From contig JAMDBX010000002.1 in assembly GCA_023487645.1 (NCBI GenBank), positions 21,723-85,722 of the forward strand: 64,000 bases of DNA, in the 5' to 3' direction. The translations under genes were made by a program, and so were the position numbers. This stretch comes from Patescibacteria group bacterium (GTDB lineage: Bacteria; Patescibacteria; Microgenomatia; Daviesbacterales; UBA10151). Of this stretch, positions 1 through 9,135 are shown in pieces (the first letter of the stretch is position 1; each line of letters begins with the position of its first letter). The notes below the pieces were generated by a model that worked only from the letters and a program-made list of their open reading frames with translations, was not told the DNA's origin and ran no database searches.

Positions 1-1
1 T

Positions 2-1240
2 TATGTAGACCCTTTTTTTAAACCAAACTGGAGCCCAGATTACTTAAGATCCGTAAACTATATAACCCATTTTGCGGTAATTAAACGTAATTTAGTAAAT
101 AAGGTTGGGGGATTTAGGGCTGGATATGAAGGTGCACAAGATTGGGATTTGTTTTTGCGAGTAACTAGGGAGACGCAAAATATTTTCCATATTCCAACTA
201 TTTTATATAGTTGGCGGAAATCACCATCTTCCACCGCTTCAAGAAAATATGTGGGACAGGTTAAAATCTATGCACAGAAAAGTCAAAAGAAAGCTTTGGA
301 AGATGACTTAAAGGAACGTAATTATACTGGCAGAGTCGTCCCAACTGAATATTTAGGACTTTGGAGAGTCAAATATAAAATTAATGAGAATCCACTCGTT
401 TCTATAATTATCCCAACAAAGGACAAGTATGAATATATTTCTCGCTGCTTAAGTTCTATCCTTAAAAAAACTATCTACAAGAATTATGAACTAGTTATAG
501 TGGATACTGGATCTACAGATAGAGAGGTTCTAGATCTTTATAAAAATGTAAAAAATAGTCACAATAATACACAAATTATAAAATGGCAAAAAGAGTTTAA
601 TTTTGCATCAGTGTCTAATTTGGGAGTGGAAAAAAGCAACGGCGACTATATTGTGCTTCTTAATAATGATACAGAAGTTACTACTCCTGATTGGCTAGAG
701 TCTATGCTTGAACATGCTCAACGTCCTAAGGTTGGCGCGGTTGGTTGTAAGTTGTTATATCCGAGTGGAGAAATACAACATGCAGGAGTTATCCTTGGTA
801 TAAGAGGTGGTTCGATACAAAAGGGTGTAGCTGGACACGCTTTTAAATATTATACAAACAGAGACCATGGAGAGTTTTTTCAAATGATGCATTCCGTCAG
901 GGATTATTCAGCTGTTACGGCGGCTTGTCTTATGATTTCGAAAAATAAATATTTTAAAGTTGGTGGGATCGATCCTGTTTTTAGGGTAGCTTTTAATGAT
1001 GTTGATTTTTGCCTTAAATTACACAAAAAGGGATTTTTTAATGTGTATACTCCATTTGCAGTTCTTTGCCATCATGAGTCTGTCTCGGTAGGTAAACCAG
1101 AAGCAGGTACTAGAGATCTGGAAGAGTTTCAAAAAGAAATAAATCTAATGCACAAAAAATGGGGAAATCTTTTGCAGCAGGATCCTTTCTATAATTCCAA
1201 CTTAACATTATATAAAGAAGATTTTAGTATAAAAGTTTAA
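2..1240 (+). CDS. Tandem GT2 glycosyltransferase (5' end cut off)
   Basis: The reading frame is open from base 2, so the gene begins before the window. The visible 412 residues start in the tail of one GT2 domain (GGFRAGYEGAQDWDLFLR, the acceptor-side ED/QDWD motif). A second complete GT2 domain follows, starting at PLVSIIIPTKD, with LLNNDTEV as the metal-binding DXD-like motif and FNDVDFCLKL near the end. Tandem GT2 proteins of this form usually extend O-antigen or rhamnan-type chains from nucleotide sugars on the cytoplasmic face; the sugar here cannot be told. A TTG near 149 lies in the same frame but is not a credible start because homology continues upstream. The stop codon overlaps that of the convergent gene by four bases. 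Confidence 0.85.
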   Translation, partial: YVDPFFKPNWSPDYLRSVNYITHFAVIKRNLVNKVGGFRAGYEGAQDWDLFLRVTRETQNIFHIPTILYSWRKSPSSTASRKYVGQVKIYAQKSQKKALEDDLKERNYTGRVVPTEYLGLWRVKYKINENPLVSIIIPTKDKYEYISRCLSSILKKTIYKNYELVIVDTGSTDREVLDLYKNVKNSHNNTQIIKWQKEFNFASVSNLGVEKSNGDYIVLLNNDTEVTTPDWLESMLEHAQRPKVGAVGCKLLYPSGEIQHAGVILGIRGGSIQKGVAGHAFKYYTNRDHGEFFQMMHSVRDYSAVTAACLMISKNKYFKVGGIDPVFRVAFNDVDFCLKLHKKGFFNVYTPFAVLCHHESVSVGKPEAGTRDLEEFQKEINLMHKKWGNLLQQDPFYNSNLTLYKEDFSIKV

Positions 1241-4059
1241 ATTTTTCTGTTTCGATATTTCACCAAGCCAAAGAAACACAAGCCAAGAGCAAGAGTGGTG
1301 GATATAAATCCTATTTTGAATGATAAAGGTTCGTAAACCACCTCGATTTTTAAATTTTCTCCTTTTGGTAATCTCAGTCCTTGAAAAGTATAATTTACTA
1401 AATCAATAGGTTGTTCTTTGCCATTGATTTTTAACTTCCACCCTGGGTAGTAGTTATTCGAGAGGATAATATAAGATTTATGAGGAGAGGAATAAGTGAA
1501 AGAAACTTTTTGATCGTCAAAATTTTGACCAATTAAGGAAATATTATTTGTTGCAAATTGTTCGGGTTTGCAGCTTTTTGACAAAACTATGCCTATATTC
1601 CTTATTTCGGATTCAGAATCTTTCATCTGTTCTGTGATGTTCCCGCTATTTGTTGCGCATTTTATAGAAGTTATGGGGTGTAATCTGGGAACAAAATTAG
1701 AATTTTCAAAAATTTTCATCTCTTTATCGTAAATTTTTTTATATTGAGAGGTAGTGCTTACTCCTTTTTCTGTATCCCATTCAAATCCTCCCCATCCAGC
1801 CCAATCTGAAGCGTTATTTTGTAGTGGATCAGTTTCTAAGACAAGATCAAAGCTTTTTATATTGTCATCAAAAGGGCCAAACTGCATATCAAACCATTTT
1901 TGATCACCTGGATTATCTTTTGGTTTGATTTCGAGCTCTTGTTCAAATAATTCTTTTCCATCAGAGATGACAGTCGCTTTAAAACCCACGCCATCAGTGT
2001 TCTCGAAGGCCTGAGGAGATATCCCCGGATATAAATAGAAGTATTTAGCACCCTCAGGTTTATTGACCGATAATGATATTTTTGCAGGAGGATGCTCAAA
2101 TAAAACACCCCTTGGATAATTATTTATTGTAAAGATATCAGTTCTTAATGCGGGACTTGGTTTGATTTGAGCTAAATACGGTGCTAATTTTTGTAGATCT
2201 TCATACCCGCGTACATCGCTGTAGGACAAAATATATTTTGTACTTGTTAAATCAAAAAATACATTGTGTACAACTTTAGCATCTTCAGTACTTCCATTGT
2301 CCTGCAGCCCTGTAAATCGCATTCCTCTGTTATCAATATCAGGAACGATAAAATATTTTAGATAATTGTAGTAATTCTTAGGCCAGATTGCATCCAGGTT
2401 TCGGATATCATTAATATTAAACATAGCTGATAAATTAGGGTACATAATAGAATCTGGAGAAAAAATTCTACTTTCCTTGTAATCAAGAGAAGAGAGATAA
2501 TTAATGGCGGGAGGTGTTTTGAAGCTATCGCGTCGTTGCAGGTCTCCTCTGTGTGGTATATATGGATAGAATTCGACGGCTGCAATGAAAAACAGAAGAA
2601 TATACAACAACGTCGGCTTTATCTTAAACATATTTTTAAAAAGAATCAGACCTGACAATAAAAGCACTATACTGTCGCTAAGAAATAATTGTTTGACAAA
2701 ATGATTATATATGCCGGCATTAATAGCTATATTCCCAAAAGCGCGGTATACAACTATTGTAAGTATAGCCATTGCAAGCACAGACTTGATTAAAACCGAG
2801 TTTAGTCTTTTCTTAATTATATAATAAATAGTGAAGGTAGCGATTGTTGCAATGGAAAAGTTAATGATTGTTAAACTATACTTAGGAAAATTCGTTTGCG
2901 AGAATCCTGGTAATTTTGTAAATAACGGATTCTGCAATAAGTCGAAATATTGAATTAGAATAATTACTAGAAAGAAAAAGAAAAATAGATATTGTTTGTA
3001 GTAAGGTAAAGCCTTGATCGTTTTGCGTTTAAGGGTAATTAAAAATAAGGAGGAGATTAAAAGAAAGAAGGAGAATGATCCTGTATATTCCATATTCCAT
3101 ATTCCAAATGTTAAAAAATGTTGAGTATTAGAATAGGATCTATACAATTCCCCAAATAATCTAGGGAAAGGCCAGAAGATAATGTTTCTAAAATCTACTG
3201 AAGCTGCTTGAGACATTCCAGGTTGGTGGTAACTAGTTCCTTGAAGAATATATTCAAACCCAGGGATAATGAGAATACCGGAAAGAAGTATGCTTAGAAC
3301 AAAAACTGCCCCAAAAGATAATAAGGTTTTACGGCGAAGTTCTTTGTTGGTTGCTACCAGAGATAAGAATGTTGTATAGGAAACAAAGAAGAACACTATA
3401 AAAATACTGGCTTCAGGCATACCCCCTAGATTTGAGAGCGCAGTCACAAGAGAGAGTGCTATAAAATATTTAATCTTCCTTGTCGCAAAGCTTTTGTTTA
3501 TAAGATAAGCAATCCAAGGCAATAATATGTCAACATCTAGATGCGAGATGGTGGGAATATAAGTAACATATCCGTTTAGAAAGACGACTAAAGATCCTAT
3601 TAAGCAAAGAAATTCGGGGATTTTAAAGGTGCGGAGGAATAAATACATCCCTAGAGAGGCGATTGAGAATCTTAGAAGAAAATAGATATCAAAGGAAAAA
3701 ACATTATTAGGGATTGCAAATAATATATTAGGGATGAAATAAGCGGTAGAAATAAAATTAGCTGCAAGGGGAGCACCTATGCCATTATTTTGATTCCAAA
3801 GTGGAAATTGAAAATTGAGGTACTGATTGGCTGTTTTGACCCACAGGGGATAATGATTCCAAGCGTAAGCTCCTATATCGGCAATATCAAGGCAATATGG
3901 GTTAGGCGAGGTGGAAGTTTGGTTGTAGGGAGGTTTAAAGCCCATTAAGCCAGTTGCACATTCTAGGCCAAATGATCGTCCTGTAAAAATTCCTCCATAG
4001 TAAAGCACCGGTAGTAGGAAAGCTATTATTGGTAGTAATAATATGGTAAATTTTTTCAT
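1237..4059 (-). CDS. YfhO-like multispanning membrane protein
   Basis: The protein has 940 residues and starts at an ATG with a hydrophobic N-terminus. Roughly the first 520 residues are a chain of membrane segments. A large soluble part follows, and one last membrane helix sits at the extreme C-terminus before a basic tail. The late motif NNYYPGWKLKINGKEQ and the following beta-rich stretch are typical of the bacterial YfhO membrane family, which contains GT-C-fold proteins implicated in adding sugars to lipid-linked or cell-wall polymers. The substrate is unknown. It is the last gene of a minus-strand run with the two methyltransferases, the GT2 and the epimerase, which fits a role in finishing or transferring a glycan. 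Confidence 0.75.
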   Translation of the reverse strand: MKKFTILLLPIIAFLLPVLYYGGIFTGRSFGLECATGLMGFKPPYNQTSTSPNPYCLDIADIGAYAWNHYPLWVKTANQYLNFQFPLWNQNNGIGAPLAANFISTAYFIPNILFAIPNNVFSFDIYFLLRFSIASLGMYLFLRTFKIPEFLCLIGSLVVFLNGYVTYIPTISHLDVDILLPWIAYLINKSFATRKIKYFIALSLVTALSNLGGMPEASIFIVFFFVSYTTFLSLVATNKELRRKTLLSFGAVFVLSILLSGILIIPGFEYILQGTSYHQPGMSQAASVDFRNIIFWPFPRLFGELYRSYSNTQHFLTFGIWNMEYTGSFSFFLLISSLFLITLKRKTIKALPYYKQYLFFFFFLVIILIQYFDLLQNPLFTKLPGFSQTNFPKYSLTIINFSIATIATFTIYYIIKKRLNSVLIKSVLAMAILTIVVYRAFGNIAINAGIYNHFVKQLFLSDSIVLLLSGLILFKNMFKIKPTLLYILLFFIAAVEFYPYIPHRGDLQRRDSFKTPPAINYLSSLDYKESRIFSPDSIMYPNLSAMFNINDIRNLDAIWPKNYYNYLKYFIVPDIDNRGMRFTGLQDNGSTEDAKVVHNVFFDLTSTKYILSYSDVRGYEDLQKLAPYLAQIKPSPALRTDIFTINNYPRGVLFEHPPAKISLSVNKPEGAKYFYLYPGISPQAFENTDGVGFKATVISDGKELFEQELEIKPKDNPGDQKWFDMQFGPFDDNIKSFDLVLETDPLQNNASDWAGWGGFEWDTEKGVSTTSQYKKIYDKEMKIFENSNFVPRLHPITSIKCATNSGNITEQMKDSESEIRNIGIVLSKSCKPEQFATNNISLIGQNFDDQKVSFTYSSPHKSYIILSNNYYPGWKLKINGKEQPIDLVNYTFQGLRLPKGENLKIEVVYEPLSFKIGFISTTLALGLCFFGLVKYRNRKI

Positions 4060-4104
4060 TCTATTTATTTTATTTATGCAGTTGAATCATGGGTAAGGAA
4101 AGGC

Positions 4105-4854
4105 CTATCGTACTTTTTGTGCTGCGATAAATATTTGAGGTCCTTTGCTTTTTGAGGATATCGCGTATAGAACTTTAAAAATTTGGAGCACTACTTTGTT
4201 GAAAGAACTCTGTTTTTCTGCTTTTAATAAGTTTTTCTCTATACTTTGATAAAAAATTGTTGCTAGATAATTTTTTAAATCCATAAAAGGCCAGCCACAG
4301 TAATGAGAGTCTACAATCCTAAAACCATTTCTAATCAATTCTCTTTCTAATTCTACTTTTTTAAAATGTTTTAGGTGGCTTAACGTTTTGTGGTGTTTAA
4401 ATATTTTTCCGCTTTGTGTTGTCAGTATTAAGAACCCACCTTTTTTTGTTAAGTTACTTAAGTTTGTAATTCCAATCTCCCATTTTTTTATATGCTCAAT
4501 TACCTCACTATTTATCACAAGGTCATAGTTCCTGGTGATTTGTTGATTTTTATTTAAATCTATAGTATTAAAGCGGACATTCCTAAACCGATTTTTGTTG
4601 ATTTCTATAATTTTTGGAGAAACGTCTAACCCGGTAATCTTAAATGATTTGTGAGAGTGCTTGAGGATATGATCAATTAATTCACCTGCACCGCAACCTG
4701 CATCAACAATATTTTTCGGGTTTAACTTGCTAATAGTTTTAATAATGAGGCTTGACCGGTAAAGCGTGCCGGGATCTTCTTCGTTGGCGGACTTGTAATT
4801 TGTCCACCATCTATCATAGAGATCGTTATTTTTTAACGGATTATTTTTTGGCAT
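4105..4854 (-). CDS. Class I SAM-dependent methyltransferase
   Basis: A 249-residue soluble protein. The SAM-binding motif I is IVDAGCGAGELIDHIL near residue 55. An acidic strand end follows (GLDVSP), and the post-motif region NSEVIEHIKKW is of the UbiE/Methyltransf_11 type. I chose the ATG at 4854, because the codon two positions further upstream is TTG. The gene overlaps the upstream methyltransferase by 14 bases, so translation is probably coupled. In glycan loci such enzymes commonly O-methylate sugars or cap chains; the acceptor here is not known. Confidence 0.8.
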   Translation of the reverse strand: MPKNNPLKNNDLYDRWWTNYKSANEEDPGTLYRSSLIIKTISKLNPKNIVDAGCGAGELIDHILKHSHKSFKITGLDVSPKIIEINKNRFRNVRFNTIDLNKNQQITRNYDLVINSEVIEHIKKWEIGITNLSNLTKKGGFLILTTQSGKIFKHHKTLSHLKHFKKVELERELIRNGFRIVDSHYCGWPFMDLKNYLATIFYQSIEKNLLKAEKQSSFNKVVLQIFKVLYAISSKSKGPQIFIAAQKVR

Positions 4855-5434
4855 ATGCAATCGTATTAATATATAACTTGTGATATTGTACTCTAATATT
4901 AGAAGGTTTAAAACCTGCTTTTACCAATAATGGCCAGAGGTCTTTTTTATCGTAGTACATCTTATGGTCATCCATTTCTTCTTTTGGGGAGAGTCCGAGT
5001 TTAAATGCCGAAAGTTCTAGGAAGAATTTTCCCCTCCAACTTGGGACATTCAATATTAGATTTCCGTTTTTATCTAAAATCCTATAAATTTCTTTTAAAA
5101 TGATTTCCGGATTAGATAAATGCTCTAAAACTGAGTTAATAACTATTAAGTCGGCTGAATTGCTTTTAAGAAATGATAAATTAGTAGTTATTTTTTTATC
5201 AATAAACTTAATCCCATTAATTTTTTTGTTTGTTTTTATATCAATTCCCGTAAGGTCAGATGAGTAACCGCGCAATTGTTGAAGTAATACCGCGTTATAT
5301 CCGCATCCGATATCAATGATTCTTTTAGGCCGTTCTCTCTTTACAAAGCCCACAATTTTACTAGTAGATAAATATATCCCTAGTTTATCAATAAGAGTGA
5401 AATTGTATGTTTGACCGTATGAATTATTTCTCAT
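4841..5434 (-). CDS. SAM-dependent methyltransferase
   Basis: About 197 residues with the Rossmann motif RIIDIGCGYNAVLLQQL and a VINSVLEHLSNPEIIL segment typical of class I methyltransferases. It is short and lacks an obvious C-terminal acceptor domain. The start is uncertain: the ATG at 5434 overlaps the upstream GT2 by 11 bases, while an alternative in-frame ATG at 5458 would add eight residues and overlap by 35. I prefer the shorter form. Tandem methyltransferases next to a polyprenyl-phosphate glycosyltransferase suggest modification of the lipid-linked sugar, but the target is inference. Confidence 0.75.
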   Translation of the reverse strand: MRNNSYGQTYNFTLIDKLGIYLSTSKIVGFVKRERPKRIIDIGCGYNAVLLQQLRGYSSDLTGIDIKTNKKINGIKFIDKKITTNLSFLKSNSADLIVINSVLEHLSNPEIILKEIYRILDKNGNLILNVPSWRGKFFLELSAFKLGLSPKEEMDDHKMYYDKKDLWPLLVKAGFKPSNIRVQYHKLYINTIAYAKK

Positions 5435-6572
5435 CTTTAGAAAGTTTAAAGAGCTCATAAATAAAAGTAAAGAATATGGTTTGAAATCCGAGGATGATTA
5501 GTGTAAGTCCGGAAGTTCCGTAAATTGAAATACTTGCTAATTTGAAATTATGTACATACCATTGTATTAACAAATACGAGTCAAAGAAAATGCCGATTAA
5601 AGACATTAATAGGCCACTAATAACCCCTCGATTATAGTTAAGGTATTTGTTAATAAAGGTAGTTATGGGATCTTTGTAGTATTTATTCAAATCACTAAAA
5701 ATTTTTGAAAAGACTCCAAGTTGGATGATCAGATAGCCAATGGTGGTGAGTAGAAAACCTAATAAAGCAAAGTGATACTTGAATTGATTTAGTAATCCAA
5801 AAGTGCTGACTATGGTTATTAAAATTCCTAAAGTTAAGGAACAAAATCCGGGTATAAAAAAGATAAAATTAGGCGCATAAAGTAGCATAATCTTTAAGTT
5901 TATCCAACCTGCATACCAAGGAGAGAACCAACCTGCTCTTTTATGGTGGCTCATTCTGCCTTTTTTATCTTTATAAAAATGAATGGGGACTTCTGTACTT
6001 TTTAACTTCAATAATCCTGACTTAACAACCATCTCTGATGCGTATTCCCATGACCGAGATTTTAAGTCTATTTTTAATAGAGCTTCTTTGGTCATTGCCC
6101 GCATTCCGCAATGAATGTCAGAAAAATTTAAATTAAATAATTTGTCTAGAATCAAAGTAGTTAAAGGAGTCCCAAAATAACGGTGAAGTTTTGGCATGGC
6201 AGCATCTTCAATCCATCCTTTGATTCTGGTCCCCATGACATACTCATAACCTTGATCTAATTTTTTAACGAACTTGTCTATTTCTTTATAATCATAAGTC
6301 CCGTCTGCATCGCCCATAATTACATAGTCACCCTTTATATGGGGAATAGCATCTAAGTACGCTTGTCCCAAGCCTCGTCTAGGAACTTTAATGACCTCTG
6401 CCCCTAAACTTTTTGCTATTTTCCCGGATTTATCATTTCCGCTGTCAATAATAAGAATTTGTCCTTTAGGGTCAACTTTTTTTAACCCCAATTTACAATC
6501 AATTAAAACGTCTCCGATAACCTTTTCTTCATTTAAGCAAGGTATGACAATAGTAACTTTGCATTTTCTCAT
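5424..6572 (-). CDS. GT2 polyprenyl-phosphate glycosyltransferase (DPM1-like) with C-terminal membrane domain
   Basis: 382 residues. The N-terminal GT2 domain starts VTIVIPCLNEEKVIGDVL and carries DADGTYD as the DXD metal site. It continues with MGTRIKGWIEDAAMP and FSDIHCGMRAM, the signature of dolichyl/polyprenyl-phosphate mannose or glucose synthases. Four hydrophobic segments follow from about residue 235. The family moves a sugar from a nucleotide donor to polyprenyl phosphate at the inner leaflet. Its product would be the donor for the five GT39-type enzymes further along. It sits 4 bases downstream of the epimerase gene, in one operon. Confidence 0.85.
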   Translation of the reverse strand: MRKCKVTIVIPCLNEEKVIGDVLIDCKLGLKKVDPKGQILIIDSGNDKSGKIAKSLGAEVIKVPRRGLGQAYLDAIPHIKGDYVIMGDADGTYDYKEIDKFVKKLDQGYEYVMGTRIKGWIEDAAMPKLHRYFGTPLTTLILDKLFNLNFSDIHCGMRAMTKEALLKIDLKSRSWEYASEMVVKSGLLKLKSTEVPIHFYKDKKGRMSHHKRAGWFSPWYAGWINLKIMLLYAPNFIFFIPGFCSLTLGILITIVSTFGLLNQFKYHFALLGFLLTTIGYLIIQLGVFSKIFSDLNKYYKDPITTFINKYLNYNRGVISGLLMSLIGIFFDSYLLIQWYVHNFKLASISIYGTSGLTLIILGFQTIFFTFIYELFKLSKDEK

Positions 6573-6576
6573 ACAT

Positions 6577-7518
6577 CTATTCTTTACCTAAAAGAACTCT
6601 AACGGTTTTGCGTACAGCTTGTTTCGAAGTGTAATTACTTTTCCATCCGATTTTATTAATTTTAGTATTTTTTATTCTTACTATAGCAACATCACCCTTC
6701 CATCCAATCGATCCTCCGGTGTAATTTAGTTTTGTATCCTTCAAACCCATCTCTTCTAAGATAATCTTTGCTATTTCAGTGACGGTTACAAAGCTATTTG
6801 AGGCAATATTGTAAAGGTTGATGCTATCTTTACCCTTTTTCAAGACTAAATCTATGGCAGCTATCACATCTGCCACATAAAGATAAGACTTGCTCTGTTC
6901 GCCATTTCCTAAAATTTGCAATTTTGTGGGGTCATTTTTAAGCTTATTGATGAAATCAAAGATTACTCCATGAGTTGCTCGAGGACCAATAATATTTGCA
7001 GGCCTTAAAATCCAAGCTCTCATTTCGTGAAGGTTAACAAAAGCAGAGATTAAAGCTTCTGCGGAGAGTTTGGTTGCCCCATATAAAGAAACAGGGAGTA
7101 GTGGCCCAAAAGTTTCACTAGTATATGTGGATCCAACATCTCCATAAACTCCACTACCGGAAGTATAAAAAATTTTCTTAATATTATTTACTTTCATTGC
7201 CTTGAGCAGATTGAAGGTAGCAAGGGTAGTATTCTTCACATCAATATCTGGATCAGTCGCTCCTTTGCTAATGTCAGAGTTTGCAGCCAAGTGAAAAACA
7301 GTGTCAATGTCAGGGCTTAAAGCTTTTTCTAATTTTAGATAATTAAGGAGGTCGAGTTTTATAAATTGATATTTAGGATTATCTAGATTATGAGAGATAA
7401 ACTCTTTGTGGCCAAAACTAAGATTATCTATAACCGTTACGGAATATCCTTTTTTGAGAAGAAAATCTGCTAGTTGGGAACCAATAAAACCAGCACCGCC
7501 GGTAATAAGAACTTTCAT
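6577..7518 (-). CDS. NAD-dependent sugar epimerase/dehydratase (GalE-like)
   Basis: 313 residues of the extended short-chain dehydrogenase family. The N-terminus VLITGGAGFIGSQLADFL binds NAD(P). FHLAANSD is the third strand motif, and YGATK gives the catalytic Tyr and Lys. The C-terminal region is of the UDP-glucose 4-epimerase/dehydratase class; exact substrate cannot be assigned. It is the first gene of a minus-strand run of five. A TATAAT box lies 8 bases before the ATG, and no Shine-Dalgarno sequence is visible, so the transcript may have almost no leader. Confidence 0.85.
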   Translation of the reverse strand: MKVLITGGAGFIGSQLADFLLKKGYSVTVIDNLSFGHKEFISHNLDNPKYQFIKLDLLNYLKLEKALSPDIDTVFHLAANSDISKGATDPDIDVKNTTLATFNLLKAMKVNNIKKIFYTSGSGVYGDVGSTYTSETFGPLLPVSLYGATKLSAEALISAFVNLHEMRAWILRPANIIGPRATHGVIFDFINKLKNDPTKLQILGNGEQSKSYLYVADVIAAIDLVLKKGKDSINLYNIASNSFVTVTEIAKIILEEMGLKDTKLNYTGGSIGWKGDVAIVRIKNTKINKIGWKSNYTSKQAVRKTVRVLLGKE

Positions 7519-7526
7519 GTTATCTA

Positions 7527-7532
7527 ATTATA
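7527..7532 (-). promoter_or_regulatory. -10 box of the epimerase operon
   Basis: Perfect TATAAT on the minus strand, 8 bases from the ATG at 7518. No convincing -35 was found. The spacing puts the predicted transcription start at or next to the start codon. Confidence 0.5.
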
Positions 7533-7564
7533 AGTTTGAATTTTATGGGAATCTAAATAGAGGC

Positions 7565-8443
7565 TTAGATTTTGCTTGGTTCAAGAATGCCTGCTTTCTC
7601 TCGGGCCACAATTTCTTCCCATTTTCCATCAAATTCATTATTAGTTTGTCTAGTTCTGTCGCTGTCCAGTATTTGAAGTAGAATTTTGGGTGGAATGGTT
7701 ACAATATCGGCCCCGGCGGCAAAAAATTCTTCCACTGCGGTGGCATTGCGGATACTCCCAACAATCAGTCGTAAATTACGATTACGCTCGTTACCCTTTC
7801 TAATAAATTCCGCAGTTTCTCGAATAATATTTACTGGGCTGCTATTTACGGAGGATTTTACTGTCTCATTAACCCTTGTTTGTATGTCCGCATCGTTATT
7901 ACCTGCCTCCTTCAACTGTGTCCTTAATGTATTTTCGGCTGTCTGTTCGCTTGGTACAATAAATCTCCAGTATTGCTCCGTTGAACGGCCTCCAAATATG
8001 CTAACAAAGGAAGGCATGTGGTAGTCTCTTAAAGCTACAATTGGCAAAAGGGACTGACCAAATCTAGTGATGGCAGTAATATTTAAACTTACACCCATCT
8101 CTTTTAAAGCTTGTATTGCATCTAAAGTTTTGGTTGACCCGGGAATGACCGGAACTTTTAAGGTAATGTTCTCTCCCAAATCTTTCCATTTTTTTGCCTC
8201 TTCGAGCATTTCTTCTAATGGGGCTTTACTGCTACTTAATTCCACCGAAACTGATTTTGGTGCGACTGTCGCGCAAATAGTCTTTACTAGACTGGGGATT
8301 TCGCTTACACTGACTCCCTCTTGAGCCATAATTGATTGATTGGTTGTCACTCCGTCTATAACACCTAGATCACTCCATCTTTTAACTTCCTTGAGGTTAG
8401 CAGTATCTAGATAAATTGATTGTTCACGTAAGCGATCTATCAT
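7565..8443 (-). CDS. Transaldolase / fructose-6-phosphate aldolase-like protein
   Basis: 292 residues. The N-terminus IYLDTANLKEVKRWSDLGVIDGVTTNQSIM matches the DTAN and VTTNP-type motifs of the transaldolase family. ENITLKVPVIPGS carries the Schiff-base lysine. LNITAITRFGQ and VSIFGGR are the later barrel strands. Length lies between the small TalC/Fsa type (about 215) and the classical TalB (about 315). Transaldolases make sedoheptulose 7-phosphate, the exact precursor used by GmhA just downstream, so a role in feeding heptose synthesis is plausible. It is transcribed away from gmhB across an 80-base shared promoter region. Confidence 0.75.
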   Translation of the reverse strand: MIDRLREQSIYLDTANLKEVKRWSDLGVIDGVTTNQSIMAQEGVSVSEIPSLVKTICATVAPKSVSVELSSSKAPLEEMLEEAKKWKDLGENITLKVPVIPGSTKTLDAIQALKEMGVSLNITAITRFGQSLLPIVALRDYHMPSFVSIFGGRSTEQYWRFIVPSEQTAENTLRTQLKEAGNNDADIQTRVNETVKSSVNSSPVNIIRETAEFIRKGNERNRNLRLIVGSIRNATAVEEFFAAGADIVTIPPKILLQILDSDRTRQTNNEFDGKWEEIVAREKAGILEPSKI

Positions 8444-8470
8444 TTTGTGTGTTTAAGACTTAACGAGGAT

Positions 8471-8490
8471 ACTTTATAATACTTTATAAT
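8471..8490. repeat. Two direct copies of ACTTTATAAT in a divergent promoter region
   Basis: The 10-mer ACTTTATAAT occurs twice in a row between the transaldolase-like gene and gmhB. Each copy holds a TATAAT box on the plus strand. On the minus strand TTGCAA (8495-8500) and a TATAAA separated by 16 bases could serve the transaldolase-like gene. The tandem copies may be alternative -10 boxes for gmhB, with a leader of about 30 nt. Confidence 0.45.
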
Positions 8491-8523
8491 AAATTTGCAA
8501 GAGGGAATTTAAAATATATTAAT

Positions 8524-9123
8524 ATGGAAAGAAGAGCACTTTTTTTAGATCGGGATGGAACTATGAACCGGATGATCTATTATAGAGATTCTGGTTGCTA
8601 TGAGCAGCCGAGATGTCCAGATGACGTCCATCTCGTCCGCGGCATAGTTCGAGTGATTGCTTTGGCTAACATGTGGGGAATTCCAGTTATTGAAATCACC
8701 AATCAACCGGGGATAGCTAAAGGTAGAATGAGCAGACAGACTCTAGATGCTATTGAGAATAAGCTGCATGATCTCTTGCAAGTTAATGGTGTTAAATTGA
8801 ACCAAGTTTACCGCTGTTTGCATCATCCATTAGGAATAGATCCAGAATGGAAGCTGGATTGTGATTGTCGAAAGCCTAAACCAGGGTTATTATTAACTGC
8901 AGCTCGTGACTTTGGAGCTGATTTAACCAAAAGTCTATTTTTGGGTGACAAGGCTACTGATGTTGTAGCCGGTAAGAGTGCAGGTTGTAAAACAGCTATT
9001 TTGTTACATAATGAAGATCTTCCTGATAAAGTGGAGGAAGCAAAGGCATCTACTGCTGACTATAAGATAACTTCTTTAGATGAAATGGAGCCTATCCTTA
9101 AAGAAGTGTTTTTGTTTGTTTAA
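8524..9123 (+). CDS. gmhB: D-glycero-D-manno-heptose 1,7-bisphosphate phosphatase (HAD-IIIA)
   Basis: 199 residues. FLDRDGT near residues 8-13 is the HAD nucleophile motif with Asp9 and Asp11. EITNQPGIAKG is motif II. CDCRKPKPGLL and FLGDKATDVVAG are motifs III and IV. A cysteine/histidine cluster (CLHHP followed by CDC) matches the structural zinc site of GmhB. The enzyme removes the C7 phosphate in heptose activation. It is followed after 12 bases by the broken hddC and sits with gmhA and hddA, so the whole GDP-heptose pathway is local. Histidinol-phosphatase activity is the main alternative, but the neighbourhood argues for heptose. Confidence 0.88.
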   Translation: MERRALFLDRDGTMNRMIYYRDSGCYEQPRCPDDVHLVRGIVRVIALANMWGIPVIEITNQPGIAKGRMSRQTLDAIENKLHDLLQVNGVKLNQVYRCLHHPLGIDPEWKLDCDCRKPKPGLLLTAARDFGADLTKSLFLGDKATDVVAGKSAGCKTAILLHNEDLPDKVEEAKASTADYKITSLDEMEPILKEVFLFV

Positions 9124-9135
9124 ATTAACATTCTT

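Noticed and set aside
8471..8490. Start of a CRISPR or other tandem-repeat array.
   Set aside because: Only two adjacent copies of a 10-base AT-rich word that is itself a -10 box; no spacers. No CRISPR array was seen anywhere in the window.
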